A model generated the notes under the pieces. It saw only the letters and a list, made by a program, of their open reading frames with translations. It did no database searches and was not told the origin of the DNA. A DNA stretch of 64,000 nt from Oscillibacter ruminantium GH1 (GTDB lineage Bacteria; Bacillota; Clostridia; Oscillospirales; Oscillospiraceae): NCBI RefSeq assembly GCF_000307265.1, contig NZ_DF158896.1, forward strand, positions 597,209-661,208, given 5' to 3'. Below, in pieces: positions 41,288 to 51,241 of the stretch; position 1 is the stretch's first letter; each line of letters starts with the position of its first letter. A program made the translations under genes and the position numbers.

Positions 41288-42643
41288 GTGGAAGGCCGTC
41301 AGGAAGAAAAATATATTCGGATGACCACAGAGCCGGTGGGGCGGCTGATCTGCGAACTGGCTGTGCCGTGTATCATTAGTATGCTGGTAACGTCCATTTA
41401 CAATATGGCGGACACCTATTTTGTCGGAAAGCTGGATAGCAACAGCGCCACCGGCGCGGTGGGTGTGGTATTTTCCCTGATGGCGGTGATACAAGCCATC
41501 GGGTTTTTCTTTGGACACGGATCCGGCAACTATATCTCCCGCAAGCTGGGCGAGCAGGACGGAGCCGAGGCCCGGCGGATGTCCTCCACCGGGTTTACGC
41601 TGGCGCTGCTGGCGGGCGCGGTGCTGTGTGTGCTGGGGGAGATTTTTTTAACGCCTCTTGCGAATCTGCTGGGCGCCACGCCCACCATTCTGCCTTACGC
41701 CAGAGACTATATGCGCATCATTTTGATTGGCGCACCGTGGATGACGGCGTCTTTGGTGCTGAACAACCAGCTGCGGTTTCAGGGCAGTGCGGCCTATGGC
41801 ATGGTGGGTATTTCCGCCGGAGCAGTGCTGAACATCGCACTGGACCCGGTGTTCATTTTTGCCCTGAAAATGGGCGTTGCCGGCGCCGCACTGGCAACCG
41901 TGCTGAGTCAGTTCGCCAGCTTCTGCCTGCTGTTGTGGCAGTGCGGCCGGGGCGGAAATCTGCGGCCCCATTTGAAGGACGCGCAGATCAAGCGCTTCTA
42001 TTGTCAGGAGATTGCCCGGGGAGGACTGCCGTCTCTGGCCCGGCAGGGCCTCGCCAGTCTTGCCACCATCTGCCTGAACCGCTCTGCCCGGGGATACGGC
42101 GACACGGTGATCGCCGCTATGGCGGTGGTGACAAGGGTGATGATGTTCGGTGGTTCCGCGCTGATCGGCTTTGGGCAGGGATTTCAGCCGGTGTGCGGTT
42201 TTAATTATGGGGCAAAACTCTATCATCGCGTGCGGCAGGGCTTTTGGTTTTGCGTCAAGTGGGGCACTGCGTTTTTGTTGGTGGTGTGCGCGTTGGGCGC
42301 GGTCTTCGCGCCGGAGCTGGTGGCGCTGTTTCGCAACGACCCGGAGGTGATCCGGGTGGGTGCGCTGGCCATGCGGTGTCAGTGCGTGGGCTTTGCGCTT
42401 TCAGGCTGGGTGGTCATCAGCAATATGACCCTGCAAACCATTGGAGATACCGGCCCCGCCACGTTTCTTGCCGCCGCGCGGCAAGGTGTGTTCTTTATTC
42501 CGGCGGTGCTGATCCTGCCGCGGCTGTTCAATTTGTGGGGCGTGATTCTGGCGCAGCCGGTATCGGACATTCTGGCGTTTGCCGTGGCGGTGCCGCTGAT
42601 GCTGCGGGCGCTGGGGAAAATGCGGGAAACCGGAAAAAACTGA
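41288..42643 (+). CDS. MATE family efflux transporter
   Basis: 451 residues with 12 membrane segments in two repeats. The conserved opening M-T-T-E-P-V-G-R-L-I-C-E-L and Y-N-M-A-D-T-Y-F-V-G-K, and the matching second-half G-F-G-Q-G-F-Q-P-V-C-G-F-N-Y-G-A, are typical of clostridial MATE exporters, which expel cationic drugs or metabolites using Na+ or H+ gradients. I chose GTG 41288, eleven bases after GAGGAG; ATG 41321 is an alternative without a ribosome site. Substrate unknown. Confidence 0.92.
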   Translation: MEGRQEEKYIRMTTEPVGRLICELAVPCIISMLVTSIYNMADTYFVGKLDSNSATGAVGVVFSLMAVIQAIGFFFGHGSGNYISRKLGEQDGAEARRMSSTGFTLALLAGAVLCVLGEIFLTPLANLLGATPTILPYARDYMRIILIGAPWMTASLVLNNQLRFQGSAAYGMVGISAGAVLNIALDPVFIFALKMGVAGAALATVLSQFASFCLLLWQCGRGGNLRPHLKDAQIKRFYCQEIARGGLPSLARQGLASLATICLNRSARGYGDTVIAAMAVVTRVMMFGGSALIGFGQGFQPVCGFNYGAKLYHRVRQGFWFCVKWGTAFLLVVCALGAVFAPELVALFRNDPEVIRVGALAMRCQCVGFALSGWVVISNMTLQTIGDTGPATFLAAARQGVFFIPAVLILPRLFNLWGVILAQPVSDILAFAVAVPLMLRALGKMRETGKN

Positions 42644-42659
42644 CGCAGCCGCGAAGCAG

Positions 42660-42688
42660 TTGACAATTTCGCCCGGACTGGATACAAT
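42660..42688 (+). promoter_or_regulatory. promoter of proS
   Basis: TTGACA (42660-42665), 17-base spacer, TACAAT (42683-42688). No T-box leader is present in the 60 bases to the start. Confidence 0.75.
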
Positions 42689-42747
42689 AAGAGTTCAGTG
42701 AAAACAGAAAATAAGTAGAACCTATTAAATATAAAGGAATGAAGAAT

Positions 42748-44187
42748 ATGGCACAGGACAAAAGACAAGTGGACGCCATCACGTCCCGGGATACCGATTT
42801 CGCCCAGTGGTACACAGACGTGTGCAAAAAGGCGGAACTGATTGATTACACCAGCACGAAGGGGATGTTTGTCCTGCGGCCATACGGCTACGCCATTTGG
42901 GAGAACATCCAGAACATTCTGGACGCCGACTTTAAGAAGACAGGCCACACCAACGTGTCCATGCCCATGCTGATTCCCGAATCCCTGCTCCAGAAGGAGA
43001 AGGACCACGTTTCCGGCTTTGCGCCGGAGTGCGCTTGGGTCACCATGGGCGGCAGTGAGAAGCTGGAGGAGCCGCTGTGCGTCCGCCCCACCTCTGAGAC
43101 GCTGTTCTGCGACCATTGGAGCCGGGTGGTTCACTCTTGGCGGGACCTGCCCATGCTTTATAACCAGTGGTGCAGCGTGCTGCGGTGGGAGAAGACCTCC
43201 CGCCCCTTCCTGCGTCACCGGGAGTTTTTGTGGCAGGAGGGTCACACCATCCACGCCACACCTGAGGAGGCCATCGCCGAGACGGAGCAGCAGCTGGAGT
43301 GCTATGCTTCTTTCTGCGAAAATGTGTTGGCCATGCCCGTCGTCCGGGGCAGGAAGACCGAAAAGGAAAAGTTCGCCGGAGCGGAGGCCACCTATACCAT
43401 TGAGTGCATGATGCACGACCACAAGGCGCTTCAGGGCGGCACCAGCCACTATTTCGGCAACGGCTTCCCCACGGCGTTTGACATTACCTTTACCGATAAA
43501 AACAACCAGCAGACTCATCCCTACGAGACTTCCTGGGGCCTTTCCACCCGGATTATCGGCGGCATCATCATGACCCACGGCGACGACAACGGTTTGGTTC
43601 TGCCGCCCCGGATCGCCCCTGTGCAGGTGGTGGTCATTCCTGTGGCGATGCACAAGGACGGCGTTCTCGATGCGGCGGACGGCCTGAAAAAGCGCTTGCT
43701 GGATGCGGGCCTGCGGGCGAAGCTGGACGATTCCGACAATTCCCCCGGCTGGAAGTTCGCCGAGTACGAGATGAAGGGCGTGCCTTTGCGGGTGGAGATC
43801 GGACCGAAGGATATCGAGAAAGAGCAGTGCGTCGTGGCGCGGCGGGACACCGGTGAGAAGGTATTCGTGCCTCTGGCAGAGCTGGAGAGCAAAATCAAGG
43901 AGCTGCTGGACGCAGTTCACGACAACATGTATGCCATGGCGCTGAAGAACCGGGAGGACAACACCTTTGATATCAAGTCCCCCGCCGAGGCTAAGGCCAT
44001 TGCCGAGGGCAAGGGCGGTTTCCTCCGCTCCAAGTGGTGCGGTGCGCTGGAGTGCGAGATGGCAATGAAGGAGCAGGCGGGCGTTACCTCCCGCTGCATG
44101 CCGCTGGAGCAGAGCGGCACCGAGGGCGTGTGCCCCGTGTGCGGCAAGCCCTGCAAGACCGACATCTATTGGGGCGTGGCCTATTAA
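42748..44187 (+). CDS. proS: prolyl-tRNA synthetase (archaeal/eukaryotic type 3)
   Basis: 479 residues, class II aminoacyl-tRNA synthetase. The short form without the bacterial editing domain is shown by the length, the F-A-Q-W-Y-T-D-V start and the zinc-binding-like C-terminal region ending D-I-Y-W-G-V-A-Y. Class II motifs are visible: R-P-T-S-E-T near residue 114 (motif 2 region), R-H-R-E-F-L-W-Q-E-G-H-T near 155 and G-G-I-I-M-T-H-G-D near 270. I use ATG 42748 because AAAGGA (42733-42738) directly abuts ATG 42739. A strong terminator follows. Confidence 0.96.
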   Translation: MAQDKRQVDAITSRDTDFAQWYTDVCKKAELIDYTSTKGMFVLRPYGYAIWENIQNILDADFKKTGHTNVSMPMLIPESLLQKEKDHVSGFAPECAWVTMGGSEKLEEPLCVRPTSETLFCDHWSRVVHSWRDLPMLYNQWCSVLRWEKTSRPFLRHREFLWQEGHTIHATPEEAIAETEQQLECYASFCENVLAMPVVRGRKTEKEKFAGAEATYTIECMMHDHKALQGGTSHYFGNGFPTAFDITFTDKNNQQTHPYETSWGLSTRIIGGIIMTHGDDNGLVLPPRIAPVQVVVIPVAMHKDGVLDAADGLKKRLLDAGLRAKLDDSDNSPGWKFAEYEMKGVPLRVEIGPKDIEKEQCVVARRDTGEKVFVPLAELESKIKELLDAVHDNMYAMALKNREDNTFDIKSPAEAKAIAEGKGGFLRSKWCGALECEMAMKEQAGVTSRCMPLEQSGTEGVCPVCGKPCKTDIYWGVAY

Positions 44188-44254
44188 GCACCTGACGGAG
44201 CGTCCGCTTTGCGGAAAAGACCAGACCAAATTATTTCACGGACTGTGAACCATC

Positions 44255-44297
44255 AAACCGGGCTGAGAGCATTGCTGCTCTCAGCCCGGTTTTTTTG
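44255..44297 (+). terminator. terminator after proS
   Basis: Perfect 17-base stem AAACCGGGCTGAGAGCA / TGCTCTCAGCCCGGTTT (44255-44271, 44276-44292) running into a T-tract. Confidence 0.9.
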
Positions 44298-44336
44298 TGC
44301 GGACCATGGGGACCGATATCGTGGCAAGCAAGGAAA

Positions 44337-44373
44337 CAGGAGGCCGTCCGGATAGGGACGGCCTCCTGCTTTG
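44337..44373. terminator. second hairpin between proS and phoR
   Basis: CAGGAGGCCGTCC with GGACGGCCTCCTG (44337-44349, 44356-44368), then CTTTG. It lies between convergent units and may terminate the pst-pho operon from the other side. Confidence 0.6.
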
Positions 44374-44451
44374 TTCACGGGTAGGTAAAAATGGATGGGT
44401 TCCACAGTTCAAATGTTGAAATTGCCGCACTTTCGGCGGAGTGCTTGCTGC

Positions 44452-46119
44452 TCAGTGCTCCGCAGGTGGAAAATTCAAGATGAAGGTGCTGCCGGTTCCA
44501 ACCTCGCTGCGCAAAACCACGGTGGCCCCCAGATAGGCCGCGCCGTGCTTTACGATGGAAAGGCCCAGTCCGGTTCCGCCTCGGGAATGACTTTTATCGA
44601 CCCGGTAGAACCGTTCAAACACCCGATCCCGGGCCTCGGCGGGAATCCCAACGCCGGTATCTTCCACGGTGAGACGCGCGCCCTTGCCTGTGTCCTCAAC
44701 GGTTACGGTGACACTGCCGCCATCTCGGTTATAGGCCACGGCGTTGTCGCAGAGATTGTAGACGATCTCCTCAAGAATCTGAGGAACGCCACAGGCCATT
44801 GCCGGGCCACCCTTCAGAGAGAGGGTCAGATTCCGTTTTTCCGCGGCGGGGCGCACCTGCTCCAGCACATTCTTTGACAGACGGTACAGATCCATCTCTT
44901 CCCAAGGACCGTCCGCGCCGCCCTCGTCCAGACGGGAGAGTTTGATGATGTCGTTTACCAGCTCAATGAGACGTCCGGCTTCCCGGTGGATATTGCCCGC
45001 AAAATGGCCCACGTCCTCCGGCTTCACCATACCGTTTTCCAAAATCTCCGCCGTGCCGGAAATGGCGGTGAGAGGCGTTTTCAGCTCGTGAGAGACGTTG
45101 GCGGTGAACTCCCGCCGCAAACTCTCTCGTTGTTCGCGTTCCGTCACATCCAGAATCACCACCACCGCGCCGCCTAAGTGCCCATCCTGCATGACGGGGC
45201 TGGCAATGATCTGGCGGCAGAGGGTTTCCCGGCGTACCATCCGTTCGCTGCGCCGACCGGCCAGCGCCTCTTCCACGCAGCGGCGGAAGCCTTCCTCCCG
45301 GCTGAGAACGAAAGCGCTGGTTTCGCCCGGAACCGGAACGCAGTCCGTTTCCAGCAGGCGCAGCGCCGCAGAGTTGTTGCTCAGAACCCGGGTGCGGATA
45401 TCCAGCACCAAAAAGCCCTCGCTCATGTTCTCTGTGATGGCGGAAAATTCTTCCTGACGGCGGCGAAGCTGATCCATCTGCTGACGAATCTCGTGGTTTT
45501 GCATCCGCAGGCGGGTCAAAAGGGGGGTCAGCTCTTCGTAAAAATCCTCGGAAGTCCCGCCGGGATTATTTAAATCCAACTCGTTGATGGGGCGGACAAT
45601 GCTCTTGGACAGACGGGAGGCCAGCATTGCCGCCAGAATCATCGCCGCGATGACCACCACCAAAATGGGCTGCACCGATTGCAGAACCAGCGCCCAGACG
45701 GAATACTGGGTGCTGGCCGCCCGGACGACGGTTCCGTCGTCCAGCCGAACGGCGCAGTAGATCGCGGTTTGGCCCAGTGTGTCGGACCAGCGGACGGCGG
45801 TGCCCTTGCCCAGCGACATGGCTTCTTGAATTTCCTCGCGGGAGGCGTGGTTTTCCATGGTGGAGGCGTTCTGCCAGTTGTCATAAAGGACAGTTCCGTC
45901 CTGTCCCACCCAAGTCACGCGGCTGGAAATATTCAGCCCTTCAAAATAATCGATGCCGCCCAAAGCCGTGCCCCGGGCGATGGTGACGGCCTGCTGATTC
46001 AAATCCGCTTCCGTTCGGCTTTCAAAGTACCCGTGCAGCACACCCACGACCAGAGCCAGCGCCGCCAACAGCGCCGCCAGCGACACGACGAGGATGGAGC
46101 GAAAAATTCGTTTTGTCAT
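44452..46119 (-). CDS. phoR: phosphate sensor histidine kinase PhoR
   Basis: 555 residues. Two membrane segments (about 8-30 and 150-172) flank an extracytoplasmic sensor. A PAS-like region follows (about 230-330), then HisKA with N-V-S-H-E-L-K-T-P-L and phospho-acceptor H344, and a HATPase_c domain with the N box N-L-C-D-N-A-V and G1/G2 boxes D-T-G-V-G-I-P and G-G-T-G-L-G-L-S. It overlaps the response regulator by 4 bases (ATGA). As last gene of the pst-phoU operon it should sense phosphate status via the Pst transporter and PhoU. Confidence 0.92.
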   Translation of the reverse strand: MTKRIFRSILVVSLAALLAALALVVGVLHGYFESRTEADLNQQAVTIARGTALGGIDYFEGLNISSRVTWVGQDGTVLYDNWQNASTMENHASREEIQEAMSLGKGTAVRWSDTLGQTAIYCAVRLDDGTVVRAASTQYSVWALVLQSVQPILVVVIAAMILAAMLASRLSKSIVRPINELDLNNPGGTSEDFYEELTPLLTRLRMQNHEIRQQMDQLRRRQEEFSAITENMSEGFLVLDIRTRVLSNNSAALRLLETDCVPVPGETSAFVLSREEGFRRCVEEALAGRRSERMVRRETLCRQIIASPVMQDGHLGGAVVVILDVTEREQRESLRREFTANVSHELKTPLTAISGTAEILENGMVKPEDVGHFAGNIHREAGRLIELVNDIIKLSRLDEGGADGPWEEMDLYRLSKNVLEQVRPAAEKRNLTLSLKGGPAMACGVPQILEEIVYNLCDNAVAYNRDGGSVTVTVEDTGKGARLTVEDTGVGIPAEARDRVFERFYRVDKSHSRGGTGLGLSIVKHGAAYLGATVVLRSEVGTGSTFILNFPPAEH

Positions 46120-46784
46120 ACTGTCTCTCCAATTTTATAGCCGTAGCCCCGGACTGTCTCAATGCACTCTCCCGCGTCTCCCAGCTTTTGGCGCAGGGTG
46201 CGGACGTGAACGTCCACAGTCCGCGTCTCGCCGGTGAAGGCATAGCCCCAAACACTTTCAATGAGCTGTTCCCGGGAGAAGACCTTTCCCTTGCTGCGGA
46301 TCAGAAGGCAGAGCATTTCGTACTCCTTCTGGGTCAATGCCACATCCCGCTCGCCCACGCGGACGATGTGCTTGGCGGGGATTACCGTCAGGTCCCCCGC
46401 CCGGAACTGCTCTTCTGTCGTCTCCGTTCGGCGCAGCAGCGCCCGAATGCGGGAGAGAAGCTCCATCATGCCAAAAGGCTTGGCCACATAGTCGTCCGCC
46501 CCGCCGTCCAGACCCAGCACCTTGTCGTACTCCGTGGATTTTGCGGTCAAAAGGATAATGGGCAGGCGGGCGGTTTTTCCGTCCGCCCGCAGTTTTTTCA
46601 AAATGGTGAGGCCGTCCTCCTCCGGAAGCATCACGTCCAGCAGCAGCAGCGAAGGCAGCGCCTCGGCGCAGGCATCCCAAAATGCGGAGGGCCGTTCAAA
46701 ACCCTTCGCCTCCATGCCCTGACTGTTCAGCGTGTAGATTACAAAATCCCGGATACTGTCGTCGTCTTCCAGCAGATAGATCAT
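46116..46784 (-). CDS. phoP: phosphate response regulator PhoP/PhoB type
   Basis: 222 residues, OmpR family. The receiver has D50 as phosphorylation site in L-L-L-L-D-V-M-L-P, acidic pocket E6-D7-D8, T80 and K102 in Y-V-A-K-P-F. The C-terminal winged helix includes L-T-Q-K-E-Y-E-M-L and R-T-V-D-V-H-V-R-T-L-R-Q-K-L. I use ATG 46784, with GGGAGGGG upstream. Phosphorylated regulator should bind the Pho box before pstS. It is coupled to phoR by the ATGA overlap. Confidence 0.92.
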   Translation of the reverse strand: MIYLLEDDDSIRDFVIYTLNSQGMEAKGFERPSAFWDACAEALPSLLLLDVMLPEEDGLTILKKLRADGKTARLPIILLTAKSTEYDKVLGLDGGADDYVAKPFGMMELLSRIRALLRRTETTEEQFRAGDLTVIPAKHIVRVGERDVALTQKEYEMLCLLIRSKGKVFSREQLIESVWGYAFTGETRTVDVHVRTLRQKLGDAGECIETVRGYGYKIGETV

Positions 46785-46880
46785 CCTTGGCCCCTCCCGA
46801 AAAAATGAACTGCCGGTTTCAACCGGCCAAGACAGCACCGCGTAATTGGCGCTCAGCGCCAAAAATCATGCGGCGTTGCC

Positions 46881-47528
46881 TTAATTGTTGTTCGAATGGA
46901 CACCCGTCAGGGAATACTCCACCCATTCGGCGACATTGGTGGCGTGGTCGCCGATCCGCTCGAAATACTTCGCCACCATCAAAAGGTCCAGCGCCAGCTC
47001 GCCCTTACTGCTGTCGGTGGAGATCATGCCGACGATTTCCTTTTTCACGTCCTGAAATAAAGCGTCCACCTTGTCGTCCGCCGCGCACACGGCGCGGGCC
47101 AGCTCCAAATCACGCTTTACAAAGGAATCCACGCTGTCTGTCACCATGGAGATGGTGGCGCGGGCCATATCTCCGATGTGAGTTCGCCCGGCATCGGACG
47201 CATCGGCTACGTAGCCGCTCAACTCTGCGATGTCTGCCGCCTGATCGCCAATGCGTTCCAAATCGGAGATCATTTTCAGTGCCGAGGAAATTTCCCGCAG
47301 GTCCTTTGCAACAGGCTGCTGGCGCAGCAATAGCTGCAAGCACAGCCGCTCCACGTCGCTCTCCGCCCGGTCGATTTCCTCCTCAGCCTCACGGGCTTTG
47401 TCCGCCAGAGCCGCGTCCTGCTCCAAAAGGGCTTTGGCGGCGGCGGAGATCGCGTCTTCGCACAAAGCGCCCATGCGGATCAACTCCAGATGAAGCCGTT
47501 CCAGCTGTTCGTCAAACTGTGTTCTCAT
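46881..47528 (-). CDS. phoU: phosphate transport regulator PhoU
   Basis: 215 residues made of two similar three-helix repeats. The repeated metal-binding patterns E-R-I-G-D-Q-A-A-D-I and E-R-I-G-D-H-A-T-N-V are visible near residues 80 and 187. PhoU links PstB to PhoR and damps the phosphate response. ATG 47528 follows AAAGGGAG. It sits 17 bases after pstB, the conserved order. Confidence 0.95.
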   Translation of the reverse strand: MRTQFDEQLERLHLELIRMGALCEDAISAAAKALLEQDAALADKAREAEEEIDRAESDVERLCLQLLLRQQPVAKDLREISSALKMISDLERIGDQAADIAELSGYVADASDAGRTHIGDMARATISMVTDSVDSFVKRDLELARAVCAADDKVDALFQDVKKEIVGMISTDSSKGELALDLLMVAKYFERIGDHATNVAEWVEYSLTGVHSNNN

Positions 47529-47545
47529 GTTATCCGCTCCCTTTC

Positions 47546-48301
47546 TCAACCAAATCTGCCGGTGATATAGTCCTCTGTCCGCTTGTCTGTGGGATCGGAG
47601 AACATCTGCTCCGTGCCTCCGAATTCCACCAGTTCACCCAAAAGGAAAAAGGCGGTCTTGTCAGAGATACGGGCGGCCTGCTGCATGTTGTGGGTCACCA
47701 TGACCACAGTATACCTGCTTTTCAGCTCTGCTGCAAGATCTTCTATCTTGGATGTGGAAATGGGGTCCAGCGCGCTGGTGGATTCGTCCATCAGAAGTAC
47801 CTCCGGCTCCACCGCCAGCGCCCGGGCGATGCATAGCCGCTGCTGCTGCCCGCCGGAAAGACCCAGAGCAGAGGTTTTCAGCCGGTCCTTCACCTCGTCC
47901 CAGATGGCGGCGGACTGCAGGGAAGTCTCCACGATCTCGTCCAGCTTTGCCCGGTTGCGGACGCCGTGGGTCCGGGGACCATAGGCCACGTTGTCATAGA
48001 TGCTCATGGGAAAGGGATTGGCCTTTTGAAAAACCATGCCGATCTGGCGGCGCAGGCCCGTCACATCCACCGACGGGTCATAGATATTCTGATCCCGAAA
48101 ATTGACCTCTCCGGTGATGCGCACACTTGGAATCAGATCATTCATGCGGTTCAGCGTTTTCAGAAAGGTGGACTTTCCGCAGCCGGACGGGCCGATCAGG
48201 GCCGTGATCTGGTTGGCGGGGATGTTCACGTTGATGGAGCGCAGCGCCTGATGGTCGCCATACCACAGGTTTAAATCTTTAACAGAGAGAATGGGGTCCA
48301 T
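47546..48301 (-). CDS. pstB: phosphate ABC transporter ATP-binding protein
   Basis: 251 residues. Walker [10 protein letters not shown] (37-45), signature L-S-G-G-Q-Q-Q-R-L, and Walker [13 protein letters not shown] are intact. R-M-N-D-L-I-P and Y-D-P-S-V-D segments and the Q-loop region [11 protein letters not shown] are characteristic of PstB. It powers high-affinity phosphate uptake. A gap of 111 bases separates it from pstA and contains a short hairpin AGACTGCC / GGCAGTCT (48325-48342) that may adjust stoichiometry. Confidence 0.97.
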   Translation of the reverse strand: MDPILSVKDLNLWYGDHQALRSINVNIPANQITALIGPSGCGKSTFLKTLNRMNDLIPSVRITGEVNFRDQNIYDPSVDVTGLRRQIGMVFQKANPFPMSIYDNVAYGPRTHGVRNRAKLDEIVETSLQSAAIWDEVKDRLKTSALGLSGGQQQRLCIARALAVEPEVLLMDESTSALDPISTSKIEDLAAELKSRYTVVMVTHNMQQAARISDKTAFFLLGELVEFGGTEQMFSDPTDKRTEDYITGRFG

Positions 48302-48412
48302 GGCTTCACTTCCTTGTCTGGTTCAGACTGCCTGGGCAGTCTTGAAAATGTCGGCGGGGTTGGGTAGGCTGGATATGCGGTGTGCAGCGGGGACTGCGCA
48401 AAAGACGGCGGC

Positions 48413-49261
48413 TCACTGCTTTTTCAGTCTCCGACCGGCAAAGCCGGCGGCCAGATTGATGGCCAGAGTCAGCAGCAGCAGAATCGTGGCGATGGCGAAG
48501 GCGACCGCCGTCTCGCCCCGCTCGTTGGCGTAGATATAGAGCGCTACGGTCAGCGTGGCGGAGGAGGAGTGGAGCGCGGTGGCGAAGTCGTTGAGCACCA
48601 GACCGAATCCGGCTGTGTACAGCAGAGCTGCGCTCTCTCCAACGATGCGGCCCACGGCCAGAATGCAGCCGGTCACGATGCCGTCCACCGCCCCGGGGAG
48701 CACCACGGTGCGCACCATGTGCCACTTGCCGGAACCAAGCGCCAGCGCTCCCTCCCGATAGGACTGGGGAACGGTCTTCAGACTTTCCTGCGTGGTGCGA
48801 ACGATGGTGGGCAGAATCATGATGACCAGCGTCAGTCCGCCGGCCAGAATGCCGTTTTGCAGATTCATGAACTGCACAAAGATCAGCATACCCACAAGAC
48901 CGTAGATGATGGAGGGGATACCAGCCAGAGATTCGGTGGCAAATTCTATGATTCCAACCAGACGGTGGCTGGTGGCATACTCCGTCAGGTAAATTGCCGC
49001 GCCCACACCGATAGGCAGCACCAAAACCATGGCCACCAGAATGATATACAGGGTGTTGACAATGTTGGGCAGGATGCCGATGGTGTTTTTTAGATAGCTG
49101 GTCTGGCCGCTGAGGAGGGGCCAAGTCAGATTCGGCACGCCCCGAAAAAAGATATAGCCGATCATAAACGCCAGCAGCGCACAGGTCAGTCCGCCGGCCA
49201 GCCACAGCAGGGTGCGCATGGTGCGGTCATAGAACAGACGGCGGGAAGACAGTTTTTCCAC
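48413..49261 (-). CDS. pstA: phosphate ABC transporter permease PstA
   Basis: 282 residues with six membrane segments. The permease EAA-type loop is R-E-G-A-L-A-L-G-S-G-K-W, and E-S-L-A-G-I-P-S-I-I-Y-G-L-V-G matches PstA. The start is GTG 49261, with GAGGGG upstream and only 3 bases after the pstC stop. It pairs with PstC to form the membrane channel. Confidence 0.95.
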   Translation of the reverse strand: MEKLSSRRLFYDRTMRTLLWLAGGLTCALLAFMIGYIFFRGVPNLTWPLLSGQTSYLKNTIGILPNIVNTLYIILVAMVLVLPIGVGAAIYLTEYATSHRLVGIIEFATESLAGIPSIIYGLVGMLIFVQFMNLQNGILAGGLTLVIMILPTIVRTTQESLKTVPQSYREGALALGSGKWHMVRTVVLPGAVDGIVTGCILAVGRIVGESAALLYTAGFGLVLNDFATALHSSSATLTVALYIYANERGETAVAFAIATILLLLTLAINLAAGFAGRRLKKQ

Positions 49262-49264
49262 AGC

Positions 49265-50236
49265 TTACCCCTCCTTCTTCCTCTTGATGAACAGGTTCAA
49301 AATCGCATTGATCAGCATGATGAACAAAAACAACACCAGTCCGATGGAAAATAGAGACTGCTGATACAGGCTTCCCACCGCGGCATAGCTCATGCCGGAG
49401 GTGATGGCGGTGGTCAAGAAGCGAACGCCGGTCAAAAGGCTCGGCATATTGGAGACGTTGCCCGCTACCATGACGATGGCCATGGCTTCGCCGATGGCGC
49501 GGCCCACGCCCAGCACCACCGCCGCAGCCACGCCGCTGCGGGCGGCGGGGAGAGTGACGCGAAAGATCGTCTCCATCTTCGTGGCTCCCAGTGCCAGCGA
49601 CGCTTCTTCATACTCCTTGGGGACGGCGTTGATGGCTGTCTCGGACACATTGACGATGGAGGGCAGGATCATCACCGCCAACACCACAATCGCCGCCAGC
49701 AGACATGCGCCGGAGCTGAGGGAAAACGCCCGTTGGATGGCGGGAACCAGCACGATCATACCCACTAAACCGTATACTACCGACGGAATGCCCGCCAGCA
49801 GCTCCACCGCCCCGCGAATGACCTTAGCCACCTTGGGCGGCGCGACCTTGGAGAGGAACAGCGCCGTGAACAGCCCCACGGGAACGCCGATCAGAATGGC
49901 GCCCGCGGTGCCGTATACCGAGGTGAGGATGAAGGGCAGAATACCGAACGACGGCTCCCGCGTGGTGGTGGCAGGCTCCCAGACCTGCCCGGTGAGAAAG
50001 TCCCAAAGGCCGATCTGCCGGATGGCGGGAACGCCGGAGACAATCAGATAGACGCTGATGACTAGCACAAACCCAACAGCCAAAATGCCGCACAGCAGAA
50101 ACAATGTGTGCATGACCACCTCCAGCGGCTTTTTCCCACCGGTCTTTTTAGCCGGTGCGGGAGAGGATACCGCGGCGGCGTTCGCGGCGCGCTCCGGCAG
50201 GGGAGCGGCCATGTTTTCAGATGAACCGTATTCCAA
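49265..50236 (-). CDS. pstC: phosphate ABC transporter permease PstC
   Basis: 323 residues with six membrane segments and a longer cytoplasmic N-terminus (about 40 residues) than PstA. Family motifs E-L-L-A-G-I-P-S-V-V-Y-G-L-V-G and E-E-A-S-L-A-L-G-A-T-K (permease loop) are clear. I chose TTG 50236 because AAAGGAG lies six bases upstream; ATG 50212 is the alternative and has no site. It follows pstS by about 86 bases, room for a processing hairpin. Confidence 0.93.
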   Translation of the reverse strand: MEYGSSENMAAPLPERAANAAAVSSPAPAKKTGGKKPLEVVMHTLFLLCGILAVGFVLVISVYLIVSGVPAIRQIGLWDFLTGQVWEPATTTREPSFGILPFILTSVYGTAGAILIGVPVGLFTALFLSKVAPPKVAKVIRGAVELLAGIPSVVYGLVGMIVLVPAIQRAFSLSSGACLLAAIVVLAVMILPSIVNVSETAINAVPKEYEEASLALGATKMETIFRVTLPAARSGVAAAVVLGVGRAIGEAMAIVMVAGNVSNMPSLLTGVRFLTTAITSGMSYAAVGSLYQQSLFSIGLVLFLFIMLINAILNLFIKRKKEG

Positions 50237-50322
50237 AATGCGCTCCTTTCCAGCCGGACAGCCCCCGCCCAATGGAGCGGGGGCGCACCGGCGAGAGGCG
50301 AAATCGTTTTTAGAGGGAGGGT

Positions 50323-51183
50323 TTATTTCGCGGCGGGCACAGCGCCGGCGGCCCGGATGAGGTCGTTGGCGGCGGTGGAGGTTGCGAAGTCAAAGAAGGC
50401 CTGCGTCGCGGCGGAGAGGGTGGCGCCCTCCTTGGTCACCAGAACGAAGGGCCGCTGAATGGCATAGCTGCCGTCCAGAACCGTCTCCTCCGTGCAGGCA
50501 ACGCCGCTCACGGTAACAGCCTTGATGCCGTCCTGCCCCTCTACTGCGGAGAGAGACGCGTAACCGATGGCGCTGGGGTTGTTTTTCACGGCCTCAATGA
50601 CCGCGCCGGTGGAGGTCAACTCCTGAGAGAGGACGCAGGCGTCGGCAGTGCCGGTGATGGACTCAAAGCCATCCCGGGTGCCGGAGCCGGACTCACGGCC
50701 AATGCAGGCCACAGCGCCCGCGTCTCCGCCCACGGCGGACCAGTCGGTGACGGTACCGGTGAACAGCTGAGCGATCTGATCGACGGTCAAATCCTCCACC
50801 TTGCTGTTCGCGTTGACGATGACGGCGATGCCGTCCAGCGCCACGGTGGTGGCAGTGAGGCCCGCCTCGCTGTCCTTCAAACCGCGGGAGGCCAAGCCGA
50901 TGTCGCAGGTCCCGTTGCTGACGGCCTCAATGCCCGCGCCGGAACCGGTGGGGTCATAGCTGACGGTCACGCCGGAATTGTCCGCCATAAACTGCTCGCT
51001 GAGTACGCCGATCACCTTTTCCATGGAAGTGGAGCCGTTGGTAGAAACGGTGCCGCTCAATGCGCCGCCGGTGGAAGCCGCAGTGCCGGAGGACGCGGCG
51101 GGGGCGGAATTATTGTTGCCGCAGCCAGCCAGAAGGGCGGCGGTCATACCCAATGCAAGAAACAGACTCATTGCTTTTTTCAT
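50323..51183 (-). CDS. pstS: phosphate-binding lipoprotein PstS
   Basis: 286 residues. A lipoprotein signal ends A-A-L-L-A-G-C (C21), followed by a serine/alanine linker. The mature domain is the PstS type II binding protein: V-S-T-N-G-S-T-S-M, D-P-T-G-S-G-A-G-I-E-A, and R-E-S-G-S-G-T-R, the residues that bind phosphate. ATG 51183 has AAAGGAG upstream; the longer frame to 51315 crosses the promoter. First gene of the pst-pho operon. Confidence 0.95.
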   Translation of the reverse strand: MKKAMSLFLALGMTAALLAGCGNNNSAPAASSGTAASTGGALSGTVSTNGSTSMEKVIGVLSEQFMADNSGVTVSYDPTGSGAGIEAVSNGTCDIGLASRGLKDSEAGLTATTVALDGIAVIVNANSKVEDLTVDQIAQLFTGTVTDWSAVGGDAGAVACIGRESGSGTRDGFESITGTADACVLSQELTSTGAVIEAVKNNPSAIGYASLSAVEGQDGIKAVTVSGVACTEETVLDGSYAIQRPFVLVTKEGATLSAATQAFFDFATSTAANDLIRAAGAVPAAK

Positions 51184-51241
51184 CTCAATAATCTCCTTTT
51201 GCTTTTTCGTTAATTGTTTGATATTCCCTTGATGTACCCTC

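Noticed and set aside
42379..44229. A long open frame (about 616 codons) antisense to MATE/proS
   Set aside because: It lies wholly opposite the proS and MATE genes, has low-complexity composition and no ribosome site; a GC-rich shadow.
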